DNA of 28,052 nucleotides from a virus: the IMG/VR virus record IMGVR_UViG_3300013126_000188, positions 1 to 28,052 of that record; one strand, written 5' to 3'. The notes below the pieces were generated by a model, which had not been told where the DNA came from, made no database searches, and saw only the letters and a list, made by a program, of their open reading frames with translations. Position numbers and translations under genes: made by a program. This document shows, in pieces, positions 22,339 through 27,946 of this stretch. How positions within the stretch are numbered: position 1 is the first letter of the stretch; each line of letters begins with the position of its first letter.

Positions 22339-22374
22339 TTTACAAAGTCTCTTGACTAGATTACATTATAAATA
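22339..22374 (+). promoter_or_regulatory. Early-type promoter CTATTTACA-N17-TACATT joined to a late promoter TATAAATA
   Basis: -35 TTTACA at 22339-22344, 17-base spacer, -10 TACATT at 22362-22367. An exact late element TATAAATA (22367-22374) shares its first base with the end of the -10. The gene at 22402 could thus be read both early and late. Confidence 0.7.
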
Positions 22375-22401
22375 TCCATAAATCAAAAAGAGAGAACTCT
22401 A

Positions 22402-22671
22402 ATGACTACACCTATTGTTGACCGTAGAACAATGCTAAAGAACTTTCTGAAAGACAATAAGGTTGAAGTGACTTTCAGAAAAGTAAATGGCGAAACACGA
22501 GTAATGAATTGTACTTTATGCGAAGATTTCATTCCTGGCAAATTAGACAATAACATTGGTATAAAACCTCCACCTAAAATCAATGACAATGTTTTAGCAG
22601 TGTATGACCTTGACAAAAACTCATGGCGTTCTTTTCGAATTGATAGCATAATCGAAACTAAATTACTATAA
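22402..22671 (+). CDS. 89-residue hypothetical protein
   Basis: The ATG follows aaaaagagagaactcta. The product looks like a small beta-barrel-type domain: basic start (VDRRTMLKNFLKDNKVEVTF), RKVNGETRVMNCTLCEDFIP and a VLAVYDLDKNSWRSFRIDSI end. The last part is similar in style to the WYL/phage 'SH3-like' fragments in which a mostly beta domain ends with a W-R-S/T-F-R-x-D motif, often seen in small phage proteins that include the words 'DUF2693/WYL-like'; this is only a resemblance. The next gene follows after 10 bases with aaaggaaaa between. Confidence 0.75.
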   Translation: MTTPIVDRRTMLKNFLKDNKVEVTFRKVNGETRVMNCTLCEDFIPGKLDNNIGIKPPPKINDNVLAVYDLDKNSWRSFRIDSIIETKLL

Positions 22672-22681
22672 AGGAAAACAT

Positions 22682-23083
22682 ATGAACAGGAAACTTTTTA
22701 CTCTATCTCTCGTTGGCGGATTAGCTCTAATGATGAGCACCGGATGTAGTCGTATTACTTTTGATGGACTTCAGTACGATAGGTTCGTCACTATCTATGA
22801 GGTGGCTTCTGACTTACAGACTAAGTGTGCAGACCCATCAGCAATTCGTAAAGACACTCAATCAATTAAGCAGTATGTTCAACACATGGCAACATATGCG
22901 GAGTTTAGGTCTAACAGCCCTGAAATACAACGTTCATCTAAAGCATTGTTAGACATGGTTAGAGAATTCAGCGATAAGTATACAGAAGGTTCTACTCCTC
23001 CAAGTGTTCCGTACTGTACAGAGAAAATGAACAACATAGCAAGCGGTGCCAAGCTCATCGCGTCTACTTTAGGAGCTCAATAA
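22682..23083 (+). CDS. Putative lipoprotein
   Basis: The 133-residue product has a short basic start, a hydrophobic core and STGC at residues 19-22, a slightly relaxed lipobox with Cys22 as the lipid anchor. The mature part of about 110 residues is helical with three further Cys (TKCADP, PYCTEK). It would sit in the periplasm, on the inner or outer membrane. Superinfection exclusion and spanin-like lysis are possible roles, but no proline-rich spanin sequence or partner is seen. The ATG follows aaaggaaaacat, and the next gene starts one base after the stop. Confidence 0.8.
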   Translation: MNRKLFTLSLVGGLALMMSTGCSRITFDGLQYDRFVTIYEVASDLQTKCADPSAIRKDTQSIKQYVQHMATYAEFRSNSPEIQRSSKALLDMVREFSDKYTEGSTPPSVPYCTEKMNNIASGAKLIASTLGAQ

Positions 23084-23084
23084 C

Positions 23085-23330
23085 ATGGAACTAAACGACT
23101 TTTTACTATCACCTGTACCAGTTGTCAAAGACTTAGCTGAAAGAAGCCAACGTATTATTCAACTACATGAAAACAAAGAAATTTCCACAACTGAATACAT
23201 TGAACTATTGAACGACTTGACTGACCTGAAAAACATCAACGAAGACATGGTAGAGTTGCAAGCAGTCAAAGAATTTTGGGACCTTATGGACCTATTGAAG
23301 AACTTGAAATTTTTAGCAACAATAATCTGA
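23085..23330 (+). CDS. 81-residue helical hypothetical protein
   Basis: The product is almost all helix and acidic (VKDLAERSQRIIQLHENKE, YIELLNDLTDLKNINEDM). The DLAERSQRIIQL and EISTTEYIELLNDL pattern resembles small phage proteins with a short oligomerising coiled coil. The start lies just after the stop of the lipoprotein gene, so they are co-transcribed and maybe coupled. No function is recognised. Confidence 0.75.
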   Translation: MELNDFLLSPVPVVKDLAERSQRIIQLHENKEISTTEYIELLNDLTDLKNINEDMVELQAVKEFWDLMDLLKNLKFLATII

Positions 23331-23347
23331 TAACCACTTCACATTTT

Positions 23348-23388
23348 ATATCATAGAGACTATTTACATCTATAAGTCTCTATGATAT
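23348..23388. repeat. 14-bp perfect inverted repeat enclosing a promoter -35
   Basis: ATATCATAGAGACT (23348-23361) and AGTCTCTATGATAT (23375-23388) are perfect reverse complements. The TTTACA element lies in the 13-base loop and the right arm runs into the -10. Confidence 0.9.
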
Positions 23389-23391
23389 TAT
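23363..23391 (+). promoter_or_regulatory. Early-type promoter CTATTTACA-N17-TATTAT within an inverted repeat
   Basis: -35 TTTACA at 23363-23368, 17-base spacer, -10 TATTAT at 23386-23391, 33 bases before the ATG at 23425. The surrounding 14-bp repeat looks like an operator. Confidence 0.75.
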
Positions 23392-23424
23392 AGCATTATA
23401 CAAATTGATGAATGGAAAACGAAG

Positions 23425-23697
23425 ATGGGCATAACATTGAGTAGAGAGAGTTTTTTGCATATTCTTGCACAAGATGCATTGTCACGTGGATTACCTGAAG
23501 CATTGTATCTCAATCATGTTGATGGTAAAGTTCGAGAAGCTAACATCAAAGACAGGTCTTTTGATGTCTTCTTCAAAGTTATCTGGGCTCTAAAGCAAGA
23601 AGCTAATCGAATGTTGATCAATGCTATTGATCAACAAGATGAGTTCTATGTAACTATGGCTCGTTCAAATCTGAAAATTTTGGAAGCCATCATATAA
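23425..23697 (+). CDS. 90-residue hypothetical protein
   Basis: The product starts MGITLSRESFLHILAQDALS and is mostly helical (FKVIWALKQEANRMLINAID). The coding DNA contains an 11-bp inverted repeat (23612-23622 with 23626-23636) across MLINAIDQQ. It has its own promoter with an operator-like repeat. The stop is inside a late promoter (TATAAATA, 23693-23700) that serves the next gene. Function unknown. Confidence 0.75.
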   Translation: MGITLSRESFLHILAQDALSRGLPEALYLNHVDGKVREANIKDRSFDVFFKVIWALKQEANRMLINAIDQQDEFYVTMARSNLKILEAII

Positions 23698-23700
23698 ATA
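23693..23700 (+). promoter_or_regulatory. T4-type late promoter (TATAAATA)
   Basis: Exact TATAAATA overlapping the stop of the previous gene, 31 bases before the ATG of the glycine-zipper lipoprotein. Confidence 0.6.
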
Positions 23701-23730
23701 AACTTTTTACTAAGAAATGGAAATGAAACA

Positions 23731-24123
23731 ATGAAACAAAATGTTTTGCTAATATCAGTAGCAATCATTGCTACTTTATCAGGTTGTGCTCAAACTACTG
23801 GTTATAGACCAGTAATTGATCCTTATGGCGATCCGAATGCGGCTTATATTGGACAAGATGATGCACAGTGCAAACAATTAGCTAGTGATAACTCTGGTGC
23901 CACTAAAGATGCTGCTACTAATGGTGTTGCTGGAGCTTTACTTGGTGGTGCTGCAGGTGCAGTAGGTGGTGCATTCTTGGGTAATCCGGGTATGGGTGCT
24001 GCAATTGGTGCTTCGACGGGTGCTTTGGGTGGCGTAGCAAAAGGTGCTATTGAAGGCGATGAAACATATAAACGTATCTATCGCAACTGTCTTAGACAGC
24101 GTGGCCACCGTGTTTTAGATTGA
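23731..24123 (+). CDS. Glycine-zipper lipoprotein
   Basis: The 130-residue product has a perfect lipobox LSGC with Cys19 as anchor. After a YRPVIDPYGDPNAAYIGQDD segment follows a Gly/Ala-rich double zipper (GALLGGAAGAVGGAFLG and GMGAAIGASTGALGG, residues about 65-105), then a Cys-containing basic end (YRNCLRQRGHRVLD). Such proteins are common in outer membranes of Gram-negative bacteria (SlyB/17-kDa-antigen-like glycine zippers) and unusual in phages, so the gene may be taken from a host. It could change the envelope during infection, for example against superinfection. A late promoter precedes it, and the HNH gene follows after three bases. Confidence 0.85.
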   Translation: MKQNVLLISVAIIATLSGCAQTTGYRPVIDPYGDPNAAYIGQDDAQCKQLASDNSGATKDAATNGVAGALLGGAAGAVGGAFLGNPGMGAAIGASTGALGGVAKGAIEGDETYKRIYRNCLRQRGHRVLD

Positions 24124-24126
24124 GAA

Positions 24127-24879
24127 ATGAATTATCAAAAAATATATAATCAAATAATTGAAAGAGCTCTACATAGAGCTCTTTCAAAGAAAGAGGCTAA
24201 TCTTATATTAGGTTATTCGGAAGCACATCATATTTTACCTAAATGCTTGGGTGGAACTAATGAAAAAACTAATATAGCTCATCTTTCTGCCCGAGAACAT
24301 TTTATAGCTCATATTTTATTGACAAAAATATATCCTAATAGTGGACACTTGATTTTAGCATGTCATCGATTATTACACGATAAACAGGGAGATAAGCTAA
24401 ATGGAAAAAAATATGAAATCTTAAAAAAGAAAATAAATTGCTATCAAAAAACACAAAATAAATATACAAATCAAAAAATATTAGAAGTTTCTAAAAAGTA
24501 TACGGGACAAACAAAAGAAACATCGCCCAGAGTAGCAAAAATGGCTCAAACTCTATCCGGACGAAATAAAAAAAATAATCAAGGCATATTAGAAATGTCT
24601 AAAAAATTATCAGGACGATCAAAAGAAACACATGAATATATTGCTAATCATTCAAGGATAATGACCGGTCGAACTAAAGAAACACATCCAAGTGTGGCAA
24701 GAATGGCTGAGAAATTGACAAAAATTTCTAAAGAGCATACAAAATTATTAGTAGAAAAAAGATTATCGGGGGTCCCAGGAATAGAAATATATAACTGGTT
24801 AGTGAACGAATTAGATTATAATGTTCATTATTCAATAGTATCAAAAATATTCAATAGAGAAAAACATTTATATTCTTAG
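24127..24879 (+). CDS. HNH homing endonuclease with NUMOD-like repeats (paralogue of 993-1751)
   Basis: The 250-residue product carries the HNH core near residues 35-70: EAHHILPKCLGG, NEKTNIAHLS and AREHFIAHILL. From about residue 130 to 210 there are repeats of the (L/M)-(S/T)-G-R-(T/S/N)-K-E-T-H pattern, NUMOD3-like DNA-contact modules, and then a helix-turn-helix-like end. It is very AT-rich and matches the minus-strand gene at 993-1751 in layout. A perfect 13-bp hairpin with a 4-base loop (24158-24187) lies in codons 11-21. The gene starts three bases after the lipoprotein stop. Confidence 0.88.
   Translation: MNYQKIYNQIIERALHRALSKKEANLILGYSEAHHILPKCLGGTNEKTNIAHLSAREHFIAHILLTKIYPNSGHLILACHRLLHDKQGDKLNGKKYEILKKKINCYQKTQNKYTNQKILEVSKKYTGQTKETSPRVAKMAQTLSGRNKKNNQGILEMSKKLSGRSKETHEYIANHSRIMTGRTKETHPSVARMAEKLTKISKEHTKLLVEKRLSGVPGIEIYNWLVNELDYNVHYSIVSKIFNREKHLYS
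24158..24187 (+). repeat. 13-bp perfect hairpin in the start of the HNH gene
   Basis: TTGAAAGAGCTCT (24158-24170) pairs with AGAGCTCTTTCAA (24175-24187) around acat. It lies about 30 bases after the start codon. Confidence 0.9.
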
Positions 24880-24891
24880 AAAGAGAACTAT

Positions 24892-25155
24892 ATGAAAGAT
24901 ATAGATTTTGAAAAATTTGAATTATCAAGCTTAGATACTTCTAAGCTAACAGAAGACCATATCATAGCAGTTGGGATTGACCCTAAAAATTTGCCATCTA
25001 ATAAAGCAAAGGAGTATGCTGAAGCTGTAGCTGAAGTAGCTAAGAAAGCTTTTCATCCAGCAAAAACTGTCATTTATCAACAAGGTTCAATAGTATTCAA
25101 AGTTATCAACAAAGGTGAAATAGAAGATGAACAAATCATTACTGCAACAAATTAG
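24892..25155 (+). CDS. 87-residue hypothetical protein
   Basis: The acidic product (FEKFELSSLDTSKLTEDHI) has a helix rich in Ala and Glu (AKEYAEAVAEVAKKAFHPA) and ends in a strand-like VIYQQGSIVFKVINKGE. The ATG follows aaagagaactat. Its last 29 bases overlap the next gene in another frame, an arrangement that couples the two. Function unknown. Confidence 0.7.
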   Translation: MKDIDFEKFELSSLDTSKLTEDHIIAVGIDPKNLPSNKAKEYAEAVAEVAKKAFHPAKTVIYQQGSIVFKVINKGEIEDEQIITATN

Positions 25156-25576
25156 AGACAGGTCACTTCAAGCTCGTAAAGACAAAACTCCTGAAGCAAC
25201 CTTCTTGGTTACGTTATTGGGTGAAGCTTCTCGTCCTGGTAAAGACAAGGGCAACCGTGAAAGCACTGATGAAGAAGTCTTACAGGTTCTGAAAAAGTTT
25301 CGAGCAGGTGCAGTTGAAATGCTTGATGTTTTTCAACGAGTTGAAGACGTAGATAAGATCATAGTGACTAAACGTGAGATTAGCATTTTGGATGAATATC
25401 TTCCACAACTGATGTCTGATTATGAACTTGAAAACATCATCGCTAAGTTCGTTGTTGATGCTGATAAGCCACCAAGTATGGGTACAATCATGGCTTTCTT
25501 GAAAGCCAATTATGCTGGTCAATACGATGGTAAGTCTGCTTCTACGTTTGCAAAAACTGCTTTGGAGGAACTATGA
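25127..25576 (+). CDS. YqeY/GatB-C-terminal-like protein
   Basis: The 149-residue product resembles the YqeY family, which is related to the tRNA-binding tail of the amidotransferase subunit GatB. Matching features are the N-terminal R-x-R-x2-Q-ARKDK helix, a RESTDEEVLQVLKKF region, KREISILDEYLPQLMSDYEL and a late MGTIMAFLKANYAGQYDGKS motif (YqeY has MGxVM...LK...G..DG). Family length is about 150 residues, so it is full length. The biochemical role of YqeY is not settled; it is thought to touch tRNA or Glu/Gln-tRNA metabolism. The gene lies upstream of the composite tRNA-like locus. The stop overlaps the next ATG. Confidence 0.8.
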   Translation: MNKSLLQQIRDRSLQARKDKTPEATFLVTLLGEASRPGKDKGNRESTDEEVLQVLKKFRAGAVEMLDVFQRVEDVDKIIVTKREISILDEYLPQLMSDYELENIIAKFVVDADKPPSMGTIMAFLKANYAGQYDGKSASTFAKTALEEL

Positions 25577-25842
25577 ATAAAGATTGGTTTTTAGTACTTG
25601 GGTTTATTAGTGGAGTATTGATAGGTGTGTTTGCTTTGAATGTTATTAAGAAGAATAATGCTGCATCATCTTCTCAAAAAACTGAACAAGTAGTTGAACA
25701 GACACCCGCAATAAAAGATCAACTTCCAGAACAAATTGAACTCTTATGTATCAAAGACAAACTTTTTGTTCGTGATCATTTTGGAGATGGCAGTTTAGTT
25801 CAAGTTGCGGCAGGTGGTTCAAACTCTACATCATGTGATTGA
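25573..25842 (+). CDS. Small single-pass membrane protein
   Basis: The 89-residue product has one N-terminal membrane helix (WFLVLGFISGVLIGVFALNV, residues 5-24), a Lys-rich turn and a periplasm- or cytoplasm-facing tail with two Cys (ELLCIKDKLF, NSTSCD). The start overlaps the stop of the YqeY-like gene by four bases. The small size and position next to another membrane protein recall lysis or exclusion modules, but no clear family is seen. Confidence 0.7.
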   Translation: MNKDWFLVLGFISGVLIGVFALNVIKKNNAASSSQKTEQVVEQTPAIKDQLPEQIELLCIKDKLFVRDHFGDGSLVQVAAGGSNSTSCD

Positions 25843-25845
25843 TAT

Positions 25846-26049
25846 ATGAAACTTTATGTGAGATGGTTACTTATCGGAATGCTACTTATGGTACTTATAG
25901 TACCAATGTTGAAGTATGCCGATAAATCTCGCCAAACATCTGAAAATGTGATACAATGTATTGGTTCAGTAACTTTCTCACAAGACTTTATTGAAGCCTG
26001 GTGGCCATATGAAAGTGAAAATCTTGAACGTATAAGATGTAATGATTGA
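25846..26049 (+). CDS. Small membrane-anchored protein
   Basis: The 67-residue product starts with a hydrophobic anchor (WLLIGMLLMVLIVPML, residues 6-21), followed by a short soluble part with two Cys (VIQCIGS, RIRCND) that might form a disulfide outside the cytoplasm. It starts three bases after the previous membrane gene. Its stop and last codon lie inside the acceptor sequence of the composite tRNA-like locus. Confidence 0.65.
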   Translation: MKLYVRWLLIGMLLMVLIVPMLKYADKSRQTSENVIQCIGSVTFSQDFIEAWWPYESENLERIRCND

Positions 26050-26170
26050 ATAGCTTAATAGGCAAAGTGCTCCACCTTGGGTAGAGGATGGGTTCGATTC
26101 CCATCATATAAGTGGACGACTCGTAAATCCGCATGGAGAGATGAAGGTTCGAACCCTTCTTCAATCATCC
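26044..26170 (+). tRNA. Composite tRNA-like locus with two T arms
   Basis: A perfect 7-bp acceptor, GATTGAA (26044-26050) with TTCAATC (26160-26166), encloses 127 bases instead of about 75-85. After the 5' acceptor come TA and a D-arm-like GCTTAATAGGCAAAGT. Then follow a segment with a Pro-like loop CTTGGGT and a complete T arm (GATGGG TTCGATT CCCATC), and next a second anticodon-like arm (GTGGA/TCCGC, loop with extra bases) and a second T arm (GAAGG TTCGAAC CCTTC). It reads like the 5' part of one tRNA and the 3' part of another, or a long-variable-arm tRNA with a 40-50 base insertion. No 3' CCA is encoded. Confidence 0.45.
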
Positions 26171-26211
26171 CCCTTTTTTTGAACGTGTAACATACTAAAA
26201 GAGTATAAAAA

Positions 26212-26385
26212 ATGTCAATAAACCTTCAAAGTAATCCGGATGTTCTAATCGCAGACTTAGTCGAACTTGCACGACATTATGGTTGGCATGGTGACTTTAT
26301 TGAAGTTGAAGAGTTTGTACGATGGTCAATTGATAGACTTGGTAAAGATGGGAATGATTACGAATTGGAGCCATATGATGACTAA
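26212..26385 (+). CDS. 57-residue acidic hypothetical protein
   Basis: The frame starts MSINLQSNPDVLIADLVELA and ends NDYELEPYDD. It is acidic and helical with RHYGWHGDFIEVEEFVRWSI in the middle. A purine-rich agagtataaaaa precedes the ATG. The end overlaps the next start. No function is recognised. Confidence 0.6.
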   Translation: MSINLQSNPDVLIADLVELARHYGWHGDFIEVEEFVRWSIDRLGKDGNDYELEPYDD

Positions 26386-26776
26386 TCTTATTTCCAATAT
26401 GGAAGATGAACTGTATTCATTTTCAACATCACCAGATGCAGATAACTCTAAGTGGATGATGTGTGATTTATTGAAAAATAAAACTCATTTACCCTTTATC
26501 ATATTTGCACTAACAAAAGATTGTGTATCAGACGATAATGGCCCAAGACTTCGATTTGCTATTCATGAAGGTAATGTGGTTCATACAAGTACAGAACTAA
26601 AGTCTGTCTTTTTTGGTCAAACGTATTCAAAAACTTTGCATGAAATCAATCCTATTGATAAAATGAAGCTATTTGAGTTTATCGATAAAAATCGACAAGC
26701 TTTATTAGACTTTTGGAACGTCAAAATCAACCGAGCAGATTTCGAAGAAAGGATTGTTCCTTGGGATGATAAATAG
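26378..26776 (+). CDS. 132-residue hypothetical protein
   Basis: Two neighbouring ATGs are possible; 26378 is preferred since ggag lies 7 bases upstream, while 26375 leaves only 4. The acidic product (MTNLISNMEDELYSFSTSPD) has a hydrophobic strand pair (THLPFIIFALTKDCV, LRFAIHEGNVVHT) and a helical end (KMKLFEFIDKNRQALLDFW). It overlaps the 57-residue gene by eight bases. No domain is recognised. Confidence 0.7.
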   Translation: MTNLISNMEDELYSFSTSPDADNSKWMMCDLLKNKTHLPFIIFALTKDCVSDDNGPRLRFAIHEGNVVHTSTELKSVFFGQTYSKTLHEINPIDKMKLFEFIDKNRQALLDFWNVKINRADFEERIVPWDDK

Positions 26777-26818
26777 TATAATGCTTCCATCTTTCCCATT
26801 TACTGGAGATTATACATC

Positions 26819-27127
26819 ATGAAGAAACTTATCCTTTCGTTAGCTTTATTACTGACATCGTTGTCAGTAAGAGCTTATGATGATTACTACTATGAAACCC
26901 GTCCTATTGCACCAGCACAAGGATTTAGCTTTGCAGTTCCGGGATTTTCTATGAGCCTATCGTCACCCTCTTATTATGTTGCTCCACCAGTTTATGTTGC
27001 TCCACCTCCACGAGTGTATTATGTAGAACCACCAGTGAGAAGATACTGGACAAGACCTACTTCTTCTTACTATTACAGAAATGGTCACAATCATCATCAC
27101 AATAGAAGACATCATGATCACGATTAG
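26819..27127 (+). CDS. Exported Tyr/Pro- and His-rich protein
   Basis: The 102-residue product has a Sec signal peptide (MKKLILSLALLLTSLSVRA, cleavage after about residue 19). The mature part is made of Tyr, Pro and Val in repeats such as YYVAPPVYVAPPPRVYYV, and the last 15 residues are His/Asn/Arg-rich (NGHNHHHNRRHHDHD). The His tail could bind metal ions; the Pro/Tyr part is likely extended and resembles small exported proteins of Gram-negative bacteria. Function unknown; it may be a host-derived envelope factor. The ATG follows tactggagattatacatc. Confidence 0.78.
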   Translation: MKKLILSLALLLTSLSVRAYDDYYYETRPIAPAQGFSFAVPGFSMSLSSPSYYVAPPVYVAPPPRVYYVEPPVRRYWTRPTSSYYYRNGHNHHHNRRHHDHD

Positions 27128-27302
27128 CCTAGACCGTTTTATCATATTCGGACTTCTCCTGATTATCTTTATGTTAGCAGCAAAAATTGACATTGACTAT
27201 TTACATTCGTCTTCGACTAGTTTACAATGTCAACCATCGATAACTAATCAAAGATTAGAAGAAAATAATGAAATTTTTGCTACATCGTCAACACTTACAT
27301 GA
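27114..27302 (+). CDS. Small membrane protein overlapping the His-rich gene
   Basis: From the ATG at 27114 the frame gives 62 residues with a strong N-terminal membrane helix (FIIFGLLLIIFMLAAKI, residues 9-25) and a polar tail (LEENNEIFATSSTLT). It overlaps the last 14 bases of the His-rich gene. agaaga lies 6 bases upstream. A longer frame from 27081 would start inside the His codons and is less likely. The promoter at 27200-27228 lies within this gene. The hydrophobic helix supports it being real, but an accidental frame is possible. Confidence 0.5.
   Translation: MITISLDRFIIFGLLLIIFMLAAKIDIDYLHSSSTSLQCQPSITNQRLEENNEIFATSSTLT
27200..27228 (+). promoter_or_regulatory. Early-type promoter CTATTTACA-N17-TACAAT
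   Basis: -35 TTTACA at 27200-27205 preceded by CTA, 17-base spacer, -10 TACAAT at 27223-27228. It would drive the membrane protein at 27319 and perhaps tRNA-Met. Confidence 0.7.
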
Positions 27303-27318
27303 TACGAGGAAATAGAAG

Positions 27319-27513
27319 ATGAAAAAAATTATTGGAACCCTGTTAGTATTATTTTTTGCTATCTTTTTGTTTTACCTGTTCAATTATGAACAGGCAAAAA
27401 ATCAACACGAATTCAGACAAAACTGCGAAGCCTTAGGTGGTATTATTACTGATGATGAATATGGTAATCAAATTTGCATTCGTCGTAAAATAGAAATCGA
27501 ACAAGTATCGTAA
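27319..27513 (+). CDS. Small membrane-anchored Cys-pair protein
   Basis: The 64-residue product has a membrane helix (IIGTLLVLFFAIFLFYLF, residues 4-21) and a short outer part with a Cys pair in the pattern C-E-A-L-G-G-I-(I/T)-x-D-x5-G-x3-C, common in small phage and bacterial exported peptides in which the two Cys probably form a disulfide. gaggaaatagaag precedes the ATG. A role in the periplasm is likely; the function is unknown. Confidence 0.72.
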   Translation: MKKIIGTLLVLFFAIFLFYLFNYEQAKNQHEFRQNCEALGGIITDDEYGNQICIRRKIEIEQVS

Positions 27514-27525
27514 CCTAATACATAT

Positions 27526-27600
27526 GGGCCTGTAGCTGGAAGGTTCAAGCGGACCGCTCATAACGGTTTGATGTAGGTTCGATTCCTACCTGGCCCACCA
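27526..27600 (+). tRNA. tRNA-Met (CAU)
   Basis: All arms are present: acceptor GGGCCTG/CTGGCCC with one T-T mismatch, D arm GCT/AGC, anticodon arm GACCG CTCATAA CGGTT with anticodon CAT, T arm GTAGG TTCGATT CCTAC, discriminator A and an encoded CCA. U33 is present. It could be elongator Met or an Ile-tRNA with a modified C34. Confidence 0.93.
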
Positions 27601-27616
27601 TTTTTATAGTTATCTC

Positions 27617-27624
27617 CATAAATA
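27617..27624 (+). promoter_or_regulatory. Late-promoter-like element (CATAAATA)
   Basis: CATAAATA, 35 bases before the ATG at 27659, with ataaggagataac as ribosome site in between. Confidence 0.4.
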
Positions 27625-27658
27625 ATGTTATATTCAAACATTATAAGGAGATAACGAT

Positions 27659-27943
27659 ATGTCAGAAGAAAACAAAGAACCTGTCAAACCTGCTCAATTG
27701 GATACATTGGGCATTCTAGACGATGGCAAAATTGATATGCAAGATGCAAAGAGGATCATTCGGTCGAAAACTGTGTGGGTCAATCTTTTAGCGTTTGTAG
27801 CATTCTTCTTGCAGAGCAAGTATGGATATGTCATGGACGAGGGTATGCAAGCGCAAATCCTAACTGTCATCAACATCGGACTTCGCTACATCACTTCTTC
27901 TCCAATCGTTTGGAATAGTGGTCCAAAATCTGAGACGAAGTAA
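27659..27943 (+). CDS. Holin-like small membrane protein
   Basis: The 94-residue product has an acidic N-terminal part, then KTVWVNLLAFVAFFLQSKYG (membrane helix near residues 38-53) and a second amphipathic stretch (ILTVINIGLRYITSSPIVW). The K-(T/S)-x-W-V-N-L start of the helix and the V-N-I-x-L-R-(Y/F)-I-T-x2-P-I end are seen in many small phage proteins annotated as holins or structural membrane proteins. If it is a holin it would time lysis, but no endolysin is visible nearby. It has a strong ribosome site (aaggag) and a late-type element upstream. Confidence 0.7.
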   Translation: MSEENKEPVKPAQLDTLGILDDGKIDMQDAKRIIRSKTVWVNLLAFVAFFLQSKYGYVMDEGMQAQILTVINIGLRYITSSPIVWNSGPKSETK

Positions 27944-27946
27944 TAA

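Noticed and set aside
22682-23330. Lipoprotein plus next gene as an outer/inner spanin pair
   Set aside because: The second protein has no membrane anchor and the lipoprotein has no Pro-rich spanin sequence.
26267-26377. Longer N terminus for the gene at 26378
   Set aside because: It would run through the coding frame of the 57-residue protein at 26212, and ggag at 26367-26370 points to the ATG at 26378.
26777-26782. TATAAT before the His-rich exported gene as a promoter
   Set aside because: The -35 region at 17-base spacing (TTGTTC) is poor and it does not have the CTATTTACA form, so it is not listed as a promoter.
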